Both the position numbers and the translations under genes were made by a program. Positions 39,526 through 50,940 of a DNA stretch of 64,000 nucleotides are shown here, one piece after another. The stretch lies in contig JARHVA010001738.1 in assembly GCA_037957365.1 (NCBI GenBank), forward strand, positions 2,368,501 through 2,432,500, given 5' to 3'. The notes under the pieces were generated by a model. The model was not told the DNA's origin. It searched no databases and saw only the letters and a program-made list of their open reading frames with translations. The DNA comes from Torreya grandis (Eukaryota; Streptophyta; Pinopsida; Cupressales; Taxaceae). Position 1 is the first letter of the stretch, and the number at the start of each line of letters is the position of its first letter.

Positions 39526-39537
39526 TGGTATCAGAGC
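39526..39537 (+). other. Primer-binding site, initiator tRNA-Met
   Basis: TGGTATCAGAGC, four bases after the 5' LTR, is the exact complement of the plant iMet tRNA 3' end and the commonest PBS in plant LTR elements. Confidence 0.97.
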
Positions 39538-39689
39538 TTGAAAGCTCTTGGGATTTGCTAATTTGTTGCTACATAATTAAGAAAAGAATGATGTTACAGT
39601 TGTGAAGGATTTGGCAAAAAGATCAACAAGACAAGCACTGGAAGACTCTGCTAGAGAAAAGGTATGAGTTTATTTTGTTAAGAAGCAAA

Positions 39690-40105
39690 TAAGTGAAGAG
39701 AAAGGTAGCCAAGCCATTGAGGCCTAAGAGAAGAAGAAGCCAAGGAAGGCTTAGAGAAGAAGATCCAAGAAGAAGCTTGGATAGCTTACCAAAAGACTAA
39801 GGTGAGGTAAAGGATGAAGTTTGCAAAATTGAGAAGAGAAGCTTAGAGAAGCTCTAGAAGAAGAGCAAGTGAATGCTCAGGAGAAAGATCCAAAGCAAGG
39901 TAAGCTTGGATTTGTAATTTGTGTTTGTTAAAGAGTTGTCTAAAGAGTTGCTGCAGGATTGAGAGAAGAGGATCAAAAGACTAGGATGCAAAAGGCCTAG
40001 GTGAGATCACGTGGATTGTCAAAAGACCAGTCAAGGAGAAAAGGCTTGGGTGAGACAAGGGATCAAGAGACCGAGGTGGAAAAGACTTGGGTGAAGATCT
40101 CAGAG
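39690..40105 (+). repeat. Purine-rich leader with ~45-bp repeats
   Basis: The leader between PBS and ORF is strongly A/G-rich. Three related units beginning near 39,971, 40,018 and 40,061 share TCAAAAGAC and AGGC(C/T)T(A/G)GGTGAGA words. They stop directly before the first ATG of the ORF at 40,106. Possibly an encapsidation or translation signal; that is inference. Confidence 0.6.
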
Positions 40106-42181
40106 ATGGAAGCATTGTTGAAGGCACTGCAGAGCAGAAAGGCATATGAGGGTAGCAAGAGGAAAGCAAGCATCAAAGGTATGACTAATGTTGATTTTAA
40201 TAAAGAAATTGCTAGTTTGAAGAAAGAATTAGCTAAGGTTAAGGATGAGTATGAGTCTTGGATGCAGCTGAATAGGCAAGCATGGGTATGGCCAAGTAAG
40301 AAGAGGATAAAGTGGCCAATAGTTCTCTTAATGAAGAGGAGAAAGAGGCAAAAGAAGATTGCCATGAAGAGGGAATCCCAAAGAGGCAAGAAGATAAGAA
40401 GGTTGCTAAATGAGCAGCAAGAGGAAGAAGTTGAGAAGAAGGTTCTCATTGAGGAGAACAAGAGAAAAGAAAGAAAAGAGGAAGTGCCAGGAAGAGCACT
40501 TGGAATGTCCATTAAGAGAATACTCATGGAGACATTATGGTCTCTTGTTTCTGTATTTAATGTTGTTTTTGAGTGGGTAAATGCAGGAATGAGCAGCCTA
40601 TTGAAGGTCAAGAAAAGGGCCTTGGAGAGTGAAGAAATTGGTGCAGGAGAAAACACCAATTGCACAAGTGAATGTGCAGGAATGAGAAGAGAATTTGCTG
40701 CTGTTGATAAGGTGCATTGGTTAATGCATGAGAGAAGAGAAGTAGAAGATGAAGCTGAATTCTATGATGCCATTAAAGGCCAGGAAGAGGAAAGAGGACA
40801 GCCAAGCACAAAGGAAGATAAAGATTGCTCCGGAGAACAAGCTAACAAAGAGGTAAATGAAGTGTTAAGTGCTGATTTTGATTGTTATTGTGAGCATGAA
40901 GATATTAATACACAGGTTAGAAGAGGCAAGAGGAAGATGAAATCCTCACACAAAGTAGTCAATCATGGATATGTGATGCCTAAGTGGATGGTGAAGCACA
41001 CAAGCAAGCAACAAGTAAGCAAGCAGGCAAGTTTACCTTATAAGATTGATATTTCTCATATGAATGTAGATGTGCAAGAAAATAAAAGGACAAATAAGAT
41101 TGGTTTTTTAGTATTGTCACAAGAGCATGGTTACAAAGTGTCAAAATGGCTCAAGGGATCAGCTAATGATAAGAAGGAGAATCTAGTATGGGTACCTAGG
41201 AAGGCAAAGAATGAAGATGTGAGTGTTGAAGCAGCAACACCAAGAAATCAATGGGAAAAAGTGAAGGATGACACAAGCACATGGAAATGTAAGACAATTG
41301 TTTGCAATGAAAGGGATACTAATTTGTTTGAATCATTTAATGATATTTTCATGGAAAATAAGAAATGGAAAGTCGTTGTAAGGACTAATATGTAGCAAGG
41401 AGAGACTTCTAAAGGGATGGATGATGAGGAAAGGAAAGAATATGCAGCAGAACAAACAAGATGGCTCCAGGAAGCGATTGAAGAAAGCAAGAAGACAGAA
41501 GGTATGAATACTGCAATTGTTTTTGATGAATATATTGATGTAGGTGAAAAAGCGCATTTGTATAAAGAAACTATAAAGTGGATGAATGTACTTAGAGAGG
41601 ATGAAATACAATCTGGTCCTAAGTTTGATATAGGACATGAAGATTTAGATGAGTTTGTGTTGAGTGATGAGATGAAGAGTAAGGCTAGTAAGGAACAAGC
41701 AATCCTTCAGGTTGATAAGCCCAAGTTTGATGAAGATTGTGAGATAGATGAGATCTCACTAAAAGTAGAGTTGAGAATGATAGAAAAGCTGTTTGGTAAT
41801 TCAAGAGAGTTGTATAAAGGTACAAGCCATGGTGAAGACAGCATTGGAAAGAGTGAAACAAGACAAGAGCAAAGCAATGAGACCAAGGCAGTTTTGGTCA
41901 AGAAACAAGAGCAAAAATGTGAAGGTAGCCAAGAGGCTTCATGGCCTCAATGTTTTTCTACTAAGGTTGCTTTTGATGTTTTGGATACAGGTATGGAAGA
42001 TGAAAACATTGGAGACACATATGAAAATGAAACATGGAAGTGGGAGATTGCAGCTGAGAAGGAGATGAGAAGAAGAACATACCAGAAGAGGAAGAAAAGC
42101 AAGATGAAAGGCAAAGACCAACAAAGACAAATTCAATCATTATCATTGACAAAAAGACCATGGGATGCAGGCATAAAATAA
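40106..42181 (+). pseudogene. Long ORF of unknown function, one in-frame stop
   Basis: About 690 codons in one frame, starting at ATG 40,106 (the frame itself is open from 40,001, after a TAG). A single TAG at 41,393-41,395 separates 429 codons from 261 more, ending at TAA 42,179-42,181. No frameshift is present. From the ATG: a coiled-coil (about residues 30-60), a very basic segment near residues 65-110 (KRRKRQKKIAMKRES), a Glu/Lys-rich stretch, a short hydrophobic stretch (about 137-160, LWSLVSVFNVVFEWV), and acidic then basic regions to the end. I see no CCHC knuckle, protease, RT or integrase motif. A Gag-like structural protein is possible, but the family is not recognised. The stop could be a recent CAG-to-TAG change or a regulated stop; the next codon is CAA. 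Confidence 0.7.
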
Positions 42182-42234
42182 AGGCTAAAACATGGAGGCA
42201 ACATTTCATTTGAACTAAGGTTTAAATTGTTTCT

Positions 42235-42244
42235 AGAGGGAGAG
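42235..42244 (+). other. Polypurine tract (AGAGGGAGAG)
   Basis: Ten purines end two bases before the 3' LTR start at 42,247, the expected plus-strand priming site. Confidence 0.85.
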
Positions 42245-42246
42245 TA

Positions 42247-43920
42247 TGATGCAGGAGCATCTGGTACGAATTTTCCAATTATTGTATTTTCCCTCTCAAA
42301 GGTTGAAATTAAGGAGAAAATGTAAAAAAAATATAAGTAAAAATAAAATAAAAAGTAAAAAGAAAATAGTTGGGGCTGTTGAGGGAATAATGGAGGAGTG
42401 GTTGAAATATTTTCAACCTTGGTAAGTTGTTACAAATTGAAAACTGTATTTTGTTTTGTAAAAAGCCCAAGTTGGGCACAGAGGTTAAAAAAAAGAGATT
42501 TGTTTTTGGTTTATTAAAAGAAAAAAAGAACAGTCATAAAGGACGTAGAAGAAAGAGAATGAGGATCTCCAGGAGGGAGAAGAAGAGTCATGAAGGCCAT
42601 TCGGCCTGTATTATCTTGGTTTGACCATGGTGACAAAAAGCCAAGTCTTGGGTTGTTGAATCTTGAGGTCCGAGCCATAGAGACGCCTGTGTATAAATTC
42701 ATGAGACCTTGGCAGATGATCTATTGGAGCTTGAGCAATAGAGGGCTCAAGAAGTATATGTCAAAGCCTGAATGGATGATGGAATATTAGAAATACACAA
42801 TTCCATATAGAGATGACTCCCATTATCATATGGCTGGAAACCCATTAAGAAGCTCGGTTTGGGGTAACAAAGCCAAACTATGGTAAGAGGAAGCCACGGT
42901 TGAACTGTTGGAAGAAGTGACTCATTTTCTATCTTGTGATGGATTTATAGTCATTGAAGGAGCCGGTGCGAGGTTCTGGTTTGTGGATAACATGCAGACT
43001 AGGCCAGACTGTTAGAAGATTTCAAAAGCCATTGGGCAAAGAAGATCAAGTTAGATGGAGCCGAATAGAGGACACAGTCTCCCAAGATCATGACTAAGTG
43101 TCTGTTCAAAAAACCAAGTCCGAAGATGGAGAGGACGTGGAAAGAGTCACTAAGCACTGAGGCACGCTGATCACGATATGCTGTTCTCTGAATGGATTTT
43201 GGTCAAGGAAGGTGAAAATGTGTGTTTTGTTATTTTACAACCACAGTCTTAAAGAGGCCTAGAGTGGGCACCAAAGAGCTCCATTTTTCTCATTTCGATA
43301 TATTGTGACAGCCATCGAATAAACCTATGTTTGGTTTGCTTATGGAGGAGGCGTGTTTTGCATTATCCGTATCGTTGTTTTGTTGATTCATAGAACCAAG
43401 ACGTGAAGGATGCATGGGATATTGGAAGAGGTTCAAATCCCAAAGCCACATCCATTTCATTTCCCAGCTATCAAAGGCTATTAACCATGCACGCAGAAAG
43501 ATAACTATGAGGGCATGATGAGGCTAAACTAAGCCTATGGAGTTATATGGTTTCCAAATGCCATGATTGGTGAGAATTTTCTGTAGAAGTGAAGCCGTGC
43601 AGTAGGAAGGAGATAGATATAGTAAATCCATAGTATCTAATGGGAGGCAAGCCGAGCTTATGGCATAATGGTATGTGTCCATTTGGTAGGCCGAGTCCTA
43701 GCTGAGACCTCACCGAGTCCAAGCCAAGTCTGTAAGTTGTTTATACAACTATTCTATAAATCTGCTGATCGAATTAGATAGCTTTGCATTTGTAATCTCT
43801 AGAGCAATTGTTAACAAAACATTGAAGGTTATAGATTGTACCATGTTTATAAAGAAGGAAATTAACATTCAATTTCAGAGGGGTCAATATCATTGTTTGC
43901 AGTTTGATGATAGTGCATCA
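42247..43920 (+). repeat. 3' LTR of young element
   Basis: 1,674 bp, nearly identical to 37,849-39,521. The one-base length difference is an extra A in a run near 42,527. It ends TGCATCA and is followed directly by GTTTC. Small minus-strand frames shared by both LTRs (37,911-38,303 and 42,514-42,702) have no family support. Confidence 0.97.
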
Positions 43921-43925
43921 GTTTC
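43921..43925. repeat. Target-site duplication, right copy (GTTTC)
   Basis: Perfect match to 37,844-37,848. The giant LTR resumes immediately with CTATAGGTCATCACC-like sequence, as in the uninterrupted LTR copy near 56,038. Confidence 0.97.
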
Positions 43926-46689
43926 GCTATAGGTCATCACCCTAATTATTGAGAATTATTTGAGGTGAGAATTTACCTTTGAATAAATTCTATTTTCATA
44001 TCCTATCTCTTTACACATCCTCCTTCTTTATGATCCTTGAAGGCACTAATGTGTATAACTTTCTCATGTCATTGTTTTATTTAAGGTGCTCTACCCACTA
44101 CCCTTCCTCTAGGTGAATACAATGGTTCCTTTCACTTGTTTATGATGTGAAAATATATTCAAGACACACTTTTGAGCCAAATATTCATACTTAATCTAGA
44201 GCTCACCTATGTGTTCCATTAGAATTAAAATAAGGTCTATTATAATTGACTAAGGAACCATGTTTTTACCTTGTTGTAGGTTATCATTCCATGCTTGAAG
44301 GAGGCTTGTAGGTAGTATGAGCATGTGAAATGTCTTTTCTTAGATCTTAAAGATGAATTATGACCTTTTTTGATCCTTTCAACACATCTAAAGTCACTAT
44401 CCATTAAGCCATGCTTCTAAGTACCCATTCAAGGTGATAAAGACTTGTTTCTTCTCATAGGCCTATAGACATCACGAAGGTTTCCCAGTGTGTTCTGAGA
44501 CACTTTTGAGACCTCCCAAAATCACCTTCCCCTTATCCTTTCTTCCCCAAAATTGGTAGGGTCCTTGATTATACTAGAGGATATACATCTGTTAAGTTTT
44601 AGAACTTGAAACCTTTTAAAAGTGTACCTTGGGAGGCCTACCAAAACCTCTTGGGCCTCTATTTTGGTAATTTTGGGACAAAAGGCTTGAGTTTATCCAC
44701 TCATCATTATAAGTGTTCAATACCCTTACCTTTCCAACTAACAAACCAAAGAGATCAGTCATGCTTCACAAAACATGTTATGATTCCAAGAAAACATCAA
44801 ATGCTTATCCATACACTATGAATGATATTTTAACCTCCACTTTTAGGTGGTTACATGTTGTACCAAAGTGAGATATATTGTGAAAAAGATATAAAATTTA
44901 TGGATGTGCAACCTATAGACTTCTATTAGGCATGTCAATGTAAATTTGGAAATGTTGGGTAATTTGAGTGGTTGTTCACCTCTTCATACATCAACATGAT
45001 GCCATTAAGATCATGTAAATGACCTTTTTGACCATGTGTATGTAGAGAGGTTGATTTGAGAAAGAGGATGTTTTATAAAAGCCTCATAACATCCTAAATA
45101 TATTTTTCACTCCTAAAATGAATGGTCTCCATGAAAACCACTTTGAAAACAACCTCAAACATCCTATTCAGCATGGAAAAACATTTACATGTACATGTAA
45201 ATTAGTAGCCAAGGGCATTTCATGACTTACATGGTTTGGAAAATGAACACATGGTCATGTTTATAAGTTATTTATCATTAAAATAAAGATTCAGTCAACC
45301 TATAGAATATTTAAAGAGCCAAAACACCTCCAGTACCACTTCATACACAAGGAGAACAAGCTTATGTATGGAATTCAACTAAAACTAGACGTGAACTTGG
45401 AAAATGAAGATAAACAAGATTACAAGCTACTCATAAAATGCCATGGTGAGATAAAAAAAATTATAGGGGGTAGTGATATTTCTTAGGAACTTGTGAAACA
45501 TCATTTCACATATGTATGAGACACCTACAAAAGAAATACTTAACAGACAAGAAACACATCAGTTAAAACTAATCATAGTGATACCTCTTACATTATATGC
45601 CAAAATTTCTCATATAAACATTATTAATAATGAAAACATGAATGGATAAAATATAAAAAGTAAGTATACATCCTTTGGAGCCAACATCACCAATTGGTTT
45701 GTAGGGATTTGGTAGAAATTGAGAAAAACCTATAGGTTGGACCAAATAGCTATCACATCTGCATAGTCAACTTTATAGCAATGGTTCATAAATAAAATAT
45801 GGTAATTTATCAAGTTACTTATATTAAAATTAATTTATTTCAGTGTAAAACAACCTCCAAATATCATTTTGTCTGAAACTACATATGCTTATTGCACTAA
45901 ACAAAAACTTGAGGGTCACTCCAATCTACCAAGAATAACAAAAAAGTACAGAATGGTTTTGAAATAAAAATGAATATTTAAAATAAAAAAATAATGTATT
46001 TGAGTTTTATAAATATTATGAGACTCCCCATAACCTTCCACACATGGCACACTTCCCACAAATCCATATAAGTGCCATTTTCCTTTTTTTAGTTGATTTC
46101 TATAAAATCAATTAGGGACCCTACAAGGATCTGATGTAACTAACATGTCAAACATCTATACTAACTTATTGGATGTTTTACATGAAAGTGAAACACCTAG
46201 GCACCTTTTTAAATGTTTCAAAAGCATTAATCATGCTTAAAATGACCCCTAATGGAAAAATTGACTAATGTAACCAAGACTAAAGCTAATGTGACCTTAA
46301 ATGCCATCATGTAACAAGTATACCTCCTATAAAAACATATTAGGACCCCTTGAAATTTTTAAAACAAAAAAATTTACCTAGGGGTGCCCAAATTTGACCA
46401 AAATTCAAATTTGGTCAATAAAATGGTGACTCATAGGGGTAGTATGCCTATAATACTAAGGACCAGTAGCCTTATCCTTCTAATGGATAATGGATTCAAT
46501 GGCTTTTTGAAGATAAATAGTAAGGAATTTGATTTAAAAAACATAAAACAAACACACTAAACCAACAAATCAAGACAAAATAACACACAAGGTAAAACTC
46601 ACACATGTTTATAAGCACTTAGGGAACACAAGGAAAGCAAGAAACTATGTACAAGGGGAGAGGAGAACCTTAATAAAAATGTTTAAGAT

Positions 46690-47895
46690 ATATCAATTGA
46701 GTGGGATATGAATATATTTTCCATCTAACCTTGAAATGTGGAAGGCATTATGTTTCTTGCATTGTGTGATCACATATGGGCCACTCCACAAAGCATCAGA
46801 CTTTGTGTGTCTCCTAGGTTTAACCCTATCTTCATTCCACTTTAGAACGATGTATCCCTCCTTAAAACTTCTTGGTGTGAATTTCTTGTCAAAGTATCTC
46901 TTGGTTTGTTCTTGGTGAGTTCTCATATTTAACATAGCTTGATCTCTTATATCCTCAAGATCCATCAACTCCCATAACCTGACTTTAATGCTTTCATTCT
47001 CCATCAATTGTAGTTGACAAGTGAGGTCCAAAGCTAGTAACTTAAGTGAAATAGGTAGTATAGATTCTCTCCCATAAACAAGTGTGTATGGTGAGTTTAT
47101 AATTTCTCTCTTTGGGGTAATCCTATTATCCCTAAGGGGAATTCAAATTCATTTGGTTCTCCTCCATTGTCTTCTTTATGATCCTGATTAGATTCTTATT
47201 TGTCAACTCAGTTAGTCCATTCCCTTAGGAATAATAGTTGGAGGAGGTGCTAAGATAGATTCCATACTTCAAAGCCCATTCACTTGTCATTTTTATAAGA
47301 AAATCTAATGAATTATCTAAAATTATTGTTGAAAGGGCCCCAAACCTTATTGCTATACCTTCATATAAGTCTAGAACTAAGTTTTCATTTTCCTCCTTGA
47401 GAGCTACAACCTCCACCCATATTATAAAGTAATCTATAGCAATCAACACCCACTTATGACAATCACTAGAAGGTGGATTGATTAGGCCTATGAAATCCAA
47501 AACCCATTACATAAAAGGTTGCTCAACTTGGATTCGATAAATAGGCAAAGCATAGAGATTTTGTTTGCCATAAAAAAATATCACACTTTTGACATTTTAT
47601 TACCCAATAATGGGTGTCCTTGATCAAGCTAGGCCAAAATTTTCTAGCCCTCATAATCCTAGCAGTTGTGGTTCTTAGAGAAAAGTGACCACCAGATGGT
47701 CCATCATGAAAATCAAATAATAATTTGTCAATATGATGTAAATTAATACACCTCAATAACACACCTAATGTTTTTTTCCTGAATAGTACTCCATCAACAA
47801 GTACATAAGGAATGGAATTTAATCTAAAATACATTCTCCTATCTTTATCAAGACCTTGTGGACACTCACCGGTTTGAAGTAAATGAGTCATATCT
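46690..47895 (-). pseudogene. Integrase of giant gypsy element
   Basis: On the minus strand, 47,891-47,523 is the zinc-binding region, with FHDGPSGGHFS and CQKCDIF (HHCC-like). The core follows with MDFIGLINPP (Asp, just below 47,500), IILDNSLDF (Asp, about 47,325) and TELTNKNL (Glu, about 47,210). The C-terminal part (47,031-46,693) has RYFDKKFTPRSFKEG and the GPY/F module WSGPYVITQCKK. Three frames are used, so at least two indels have accumulated. It ends near 46,690, about 270 bp before the 3' LTR. Confidence 0.9.
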
Positions 47896-47899
47896 TATG

Positions 47900-48430
47900 T
47901 CCAAATCCTCATAGGTGAAGATATAACTATCATATGGTCATCATGAAGTACCAAAACAACCTCTTTTTTCTCCTTCAATTTTAAATCAAGATTCTCACAT
48001 AACCTTTTTCCTTTCCCTAGCTTGGTTGTCTTGATTTACACATCATTTTCCATCACTTTTGTGATCCCACATACCCTCATCTCATTCAAATCCCTACTCA
48101 AGAGAAATTTTTTGACACTAGGATGAGGTATAGATATGTGAATATTGTTATTAGATCATATATGCCTAAATTTCTTTAGGCTTGTAATAACTGAAAGTAC
48201 TTGGTTCTCAACATAGGTGTATCTTAGCTCATAGCCTTCTAAACCTTGACTAAAGAAGAAAATAGGCTACTCTAAATTTTCATCAATTTATTGAGTAAGC
48301 ATGTAAAATATTACCTCTTCATTCCAAAAGGTATACAAATTGAAATATTTGGATAAATTAAGACTTGCAAGAGTAGGAGCTTTGATAATGGATTGTTTGA
48401 TCTCTTCAAAACTTTCCTTCCTCATTCTTG
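47900..48430 (-). pseudogene. Ordinary RNase H of giant gypsy element
   Basis: Lies between RT and INT on the minus strand. Recognisable words are KSFNLYTFWN-like (about 48,345), PIFFFSQGLEGYELRYTYVE (about 48,260) and LKKFRHI. The catalytic residues are poorly preserved and frames are broken. It is the retroviral-type RH expected after RT, distinct from the extra RNase H at 49,650-50,115. Confidence 0.65.
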
Positions 48431-48573
48431 TGTTTATGTAAAGACAATGCCAAAAAAAATTAGATTAGAGGCTTAATTAATTTATAAAAATCAAGAATGA
48501 ATCTCCTTATGAAATTTATTTTCCCAAAGAAACTTTGCGAACCTTTCTTGTGTTTAGGTAAAGACAATGCCAA
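48426..48573. repeat. 28-bp direct duplication, 120 bp apart
   Basis: TCTTGTGTTTA(T/G)GTAAAGACAATGCCAA at 48,426-48,453 recurs at 48,546-48,573. Only one copy can be original to the RT frame. It looks like a small templated insertion during decay of the element. Confidence 0.75.
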
Positions 48574-49290
48574 GATGGTACTCACCCTTTCAAGATCAAT
48601 AGACAAGCCCTTCTTGGAGATAATGTGTCCTAAGAGTTTGCCTTCATGGAAAAAAGACACACATTTATTTGGGTTTAGAGAGATCCAAACTCTCTACACC
48701 TTTAAAAAATCATCCTTAGGTGATTCAAGTGATCATTTTAATCCTTAGATAAAATTGTTACATCTTCAAGATACACCAACATAATATCATTGATTAGTCC
48801 TTGATAATACATATCCATTGCACATTGAAATGTACCTCCAGTATTAGAAAATCCAAAAGGCATTTTCCTATAATCATATTTACCCCATTTATTAGTAAAG
48901 GTTATCTTATATTGTTCACTTTCCTTCACCAAAATCTGATTGTACCTAGAATACCCATCAAGGAGAGAAAACCTCTCACTACCTACCATAACTTGTAGAT
49001 TTTGTTCCATAGAAGTAAGGGGATAATGATCTCTCAAGGAGACTCTATTAAATTCCATAAAATTAACACACAACCTGATATCTTCATGCTTCTTTATAAC
49101 AAGGACTAATTTGGCCAACCAAGATGAATGCTTGATAGGAGAGATGATTTTAGACTCAATCAACTTAGTGAGCATTTTCTTCATGAGGGGTTCAATATTA
49201 GGATTGATTGTCCTTTGTCTTTACTTAATAGGATTGGAATTTTAATATATCTCTATGGTGTGTTGAGATAGTCTTGGATCAAAACCATTC
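48431..49290 (-). pseudogene. Reverse transcriptase of giant gypsy element
   Basis: On the minus strand from about 49,290: SQHTIEIY, then TKLIESKIISPIKHSSWLAK, IRLCVNFMEFNRVS, HYPLTSME, FSLLDGYSRYNQIL, YRKMPFGFSNTGGTFQCAMD, and the catalytic box reading YLED (48,773-48,762) in place of Y-x-D-D. The first Asp of the pair is therefore lost. After a stop the thumb region continues in another frame (HIISKKGLSIDLERV, 48,660-48,460). A 28-bp segment is duplicated 120 bp apart within this part. Confidence 0.9.
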
Positions 49291-49649
49291 AAATTATTAT
49301 ACTCCCATAGAAAGACATCACAAAACTCCTTGCATAACTCAATGAAAGCATGTTTCTCGTGACTAGTGGATACTTTTTCAAGTGAAAGTAACTTATCCTT
49401 AAATATTTATACCTTCTCATAGTTATCCTTTTTGGTATAAATTATTACCTTCTCTTTCTTGATTTGGTCATCCTAATTTAATATGCTCTCAAGAGTAACT
49501 AAGACTTTAGGAAGCTTGTTGGATTTCAATTAGACAATTTGCCCTCTGTATTGCTGCTGGAGTTTATACTAATTATTAGAAGAAAACTCAACCTCCTATT
49601 ATAGTAAAAGATCTATTTTTTTGTCACTATCAAACACTTTAAAATTAGT

Positions 49650-50115
49650 GACATTATCTATTATGTAAGGCCTTTCAATTACCTTGAGATGTGGCGAGTT
49701 CCTATCTTCTTTTATCCCTTTTGGAACATCAAACTGAGCTCCAATTGCTACTAACCTATCAGCATGATTTTTATCCTCTATTAAGATAAATGTGATTTTT
49801 AAATCTTGGAAACCTTCCATAATATCCCACACTCTATGCTTATAAGACTTAAACAAAGAGTTCTTGGTCAAATTCTACCCTCTCACTTGATTCATAACTA
49901 ACTCACTATCACCAAACACTTGTAATTCCTTGACACCTCTTTTCCTTTCCCATTCAAGGCCTTGAATGAGGGACTCATATCATAAAAAATTATAATTACA
50001 TGAAAATTTAAATACAAAATTTGAATAGTACGTTTCTTTAGAAGGTGAAACCAAAATTACTCCACCACCTACCCCAATATTGCTTCTTGAACCATTAAAT
50101 AAAAGCTTCCATAAA
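49650..50115 (-). pseudogene. Additional RNase H (aRNH), upstream of RT
   Basis: On the minus strand: LWKLLFNGSRSN (catalytic Asp changed to Asn, codon at 50,094-50,096), GGGVILVSP, FKFSCNYNFL then YESLIQGLE (Glu kept), LQVFGDSELVMNQVRG (Asp kept), SYKHRVWDIMEGF, and NHADRLVAIGAQF (last Asp kept). This is the plant gypsy aRNH type, best known from Tat/Ogre elements, where it usually lies between RH and INT. Here it lies between PR and RT. The frame is open apart from two stops and is the same as that of RT. Confidence 0.88.
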
Positions 50116-50231
50116 CCATTCACATTCTCACTTGGATTCACTAATTTTGGTATGAAAGAGTCCTCATCACTCATAAAATACACCCAAAGACCAGATTCCT
50201 CTATGAACTTGTAAGGATCATGCTCATATAT

Positions 50232-50940
50232 TTAATCTCCCCATTCAACTAAGTACAAATCAAAAACTCCTTCAAGGGAAGATGTTGGAGATTGGTCAAT
50301 GTGGAGTTCCTCTTCATCAATAATTGCATAGTTGGAATTTTCTACTTTAGTTGTGTAAGTATCCAAGTGAATATGATGAATAGGTTCTGATTCAATCTTC
50401 AATTTAGTACCATACTTTGTCCTAAACACCATGTAGGACTGATTGGCTTCCAAGTATCCACCTATCTTAGCTGTAAACTCTCTTGAAAAGTAGAGGGAAA
50501 AGTATGGAGGTAATTTACCACAACCACATCATGAAGAATAGGGAATTTAGGACAAGATTTTCAGATCAAATTCAAATATTTAACTACTCCAAAAGTCTTG
50601 GCTGGTGATCTATCCAATTGTAAGACTCCCTTACTCATTGGTTAATATTTGAGGCCTAGTTTATCTGCTATACACTTAGGAATAATTAAATTACTAAGAC
50701 CACTATCTATGATGCAATTATGAACCAAGAAATCACCAATTATTAGAGATAGGTAGAAAGGAGGATTTTTTTCATTATCTTTCACTTGAACATCTATAGG
50801 TTGAGTTCCTTTAACTAAGATAACATTTTCATTTCTAGATGAGCCAACTTGCTTACCTAATGATGAAATTATTTTCAAGGCATATATTTCTACCTTGGTA
50901 TTGTCAAATAATCCCATAATGAGATGTTCATGTGTATCTT
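50232..50940 (-). pseudogene. Retropepsin region of giant gypsy element
   Basis: On the minus strand, after a Gag-side linker: PFYLSLIIGDFLVHNCIIDSG, with the active-site DSG at 50,707-50,699, then LSNLIIPKCIADKLGL. The frame continues past a stop with GVLQLDRSPAKTFGVV and VVVVNYLHTFPSTF, the second half of the protease fold. The tail to 50,232 is Glu/Asp-rich and leads to aRNH. The catalytic Asp is intact. Confidence 0.85.

Larger units (their letters stand above)
37849..43920 (+). mobile_element. Young non-autonomous LTR retrotransposon (LARD-like)
   Basis: 6,072 bp: LTRs of 1,673 and 1,674 bp, an iMet PBS, a purine tract and a perfect GTTTC target duplication. The internal region is 2.7 kb and has no RT, integrase or protease. 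It does have one long ORF of unknown type. By hand I count about 36 substitutions between the LTRs (about 2.2%), roughly 30 of them transitions. It is therefore far younger than every other element here. Orientation is taken from the PBS and purine tract. Replication would depend on proteins of an autonomous relative, which is not in this window. Confidence 0.97.
34636..46417 (-). repeat. 3' LTR of giant element, split by insertion
   Basis: Homologous to 52,841-58,544 in two pieces, 34,636-37,848 and 43,926-46,417. The break is filled by the young LTR element and one copy of its target duplication. Anchor matches include GGTTTTAGTAGGGTTTTAGG near 36,170 and GGAGGTAGACCTCAAAATGG near 36,500, both present in the other LTR near 54,360 and 54,690. 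No ORF of note lies in it. Confidence 0.92.

Noticed and set aside
40063..40665. Minus-strand frame of 200 codons rich in Ser, Leu and Phe
   Set aside because: Antisense shadow of the Glu/Lys-rich ORF of the young element; purine-rich coding often leaves such mirror frames open. The frame at 5,628-6,140 is rejected for the same reason.
46418..46460. Purine tract of the giant element
   Set aside because: The minus strand next to the 3' LTR has no purine run; the tract has decayed or the boundary is slightly off. The PBS next to 52,841 is likewise not recognisable.
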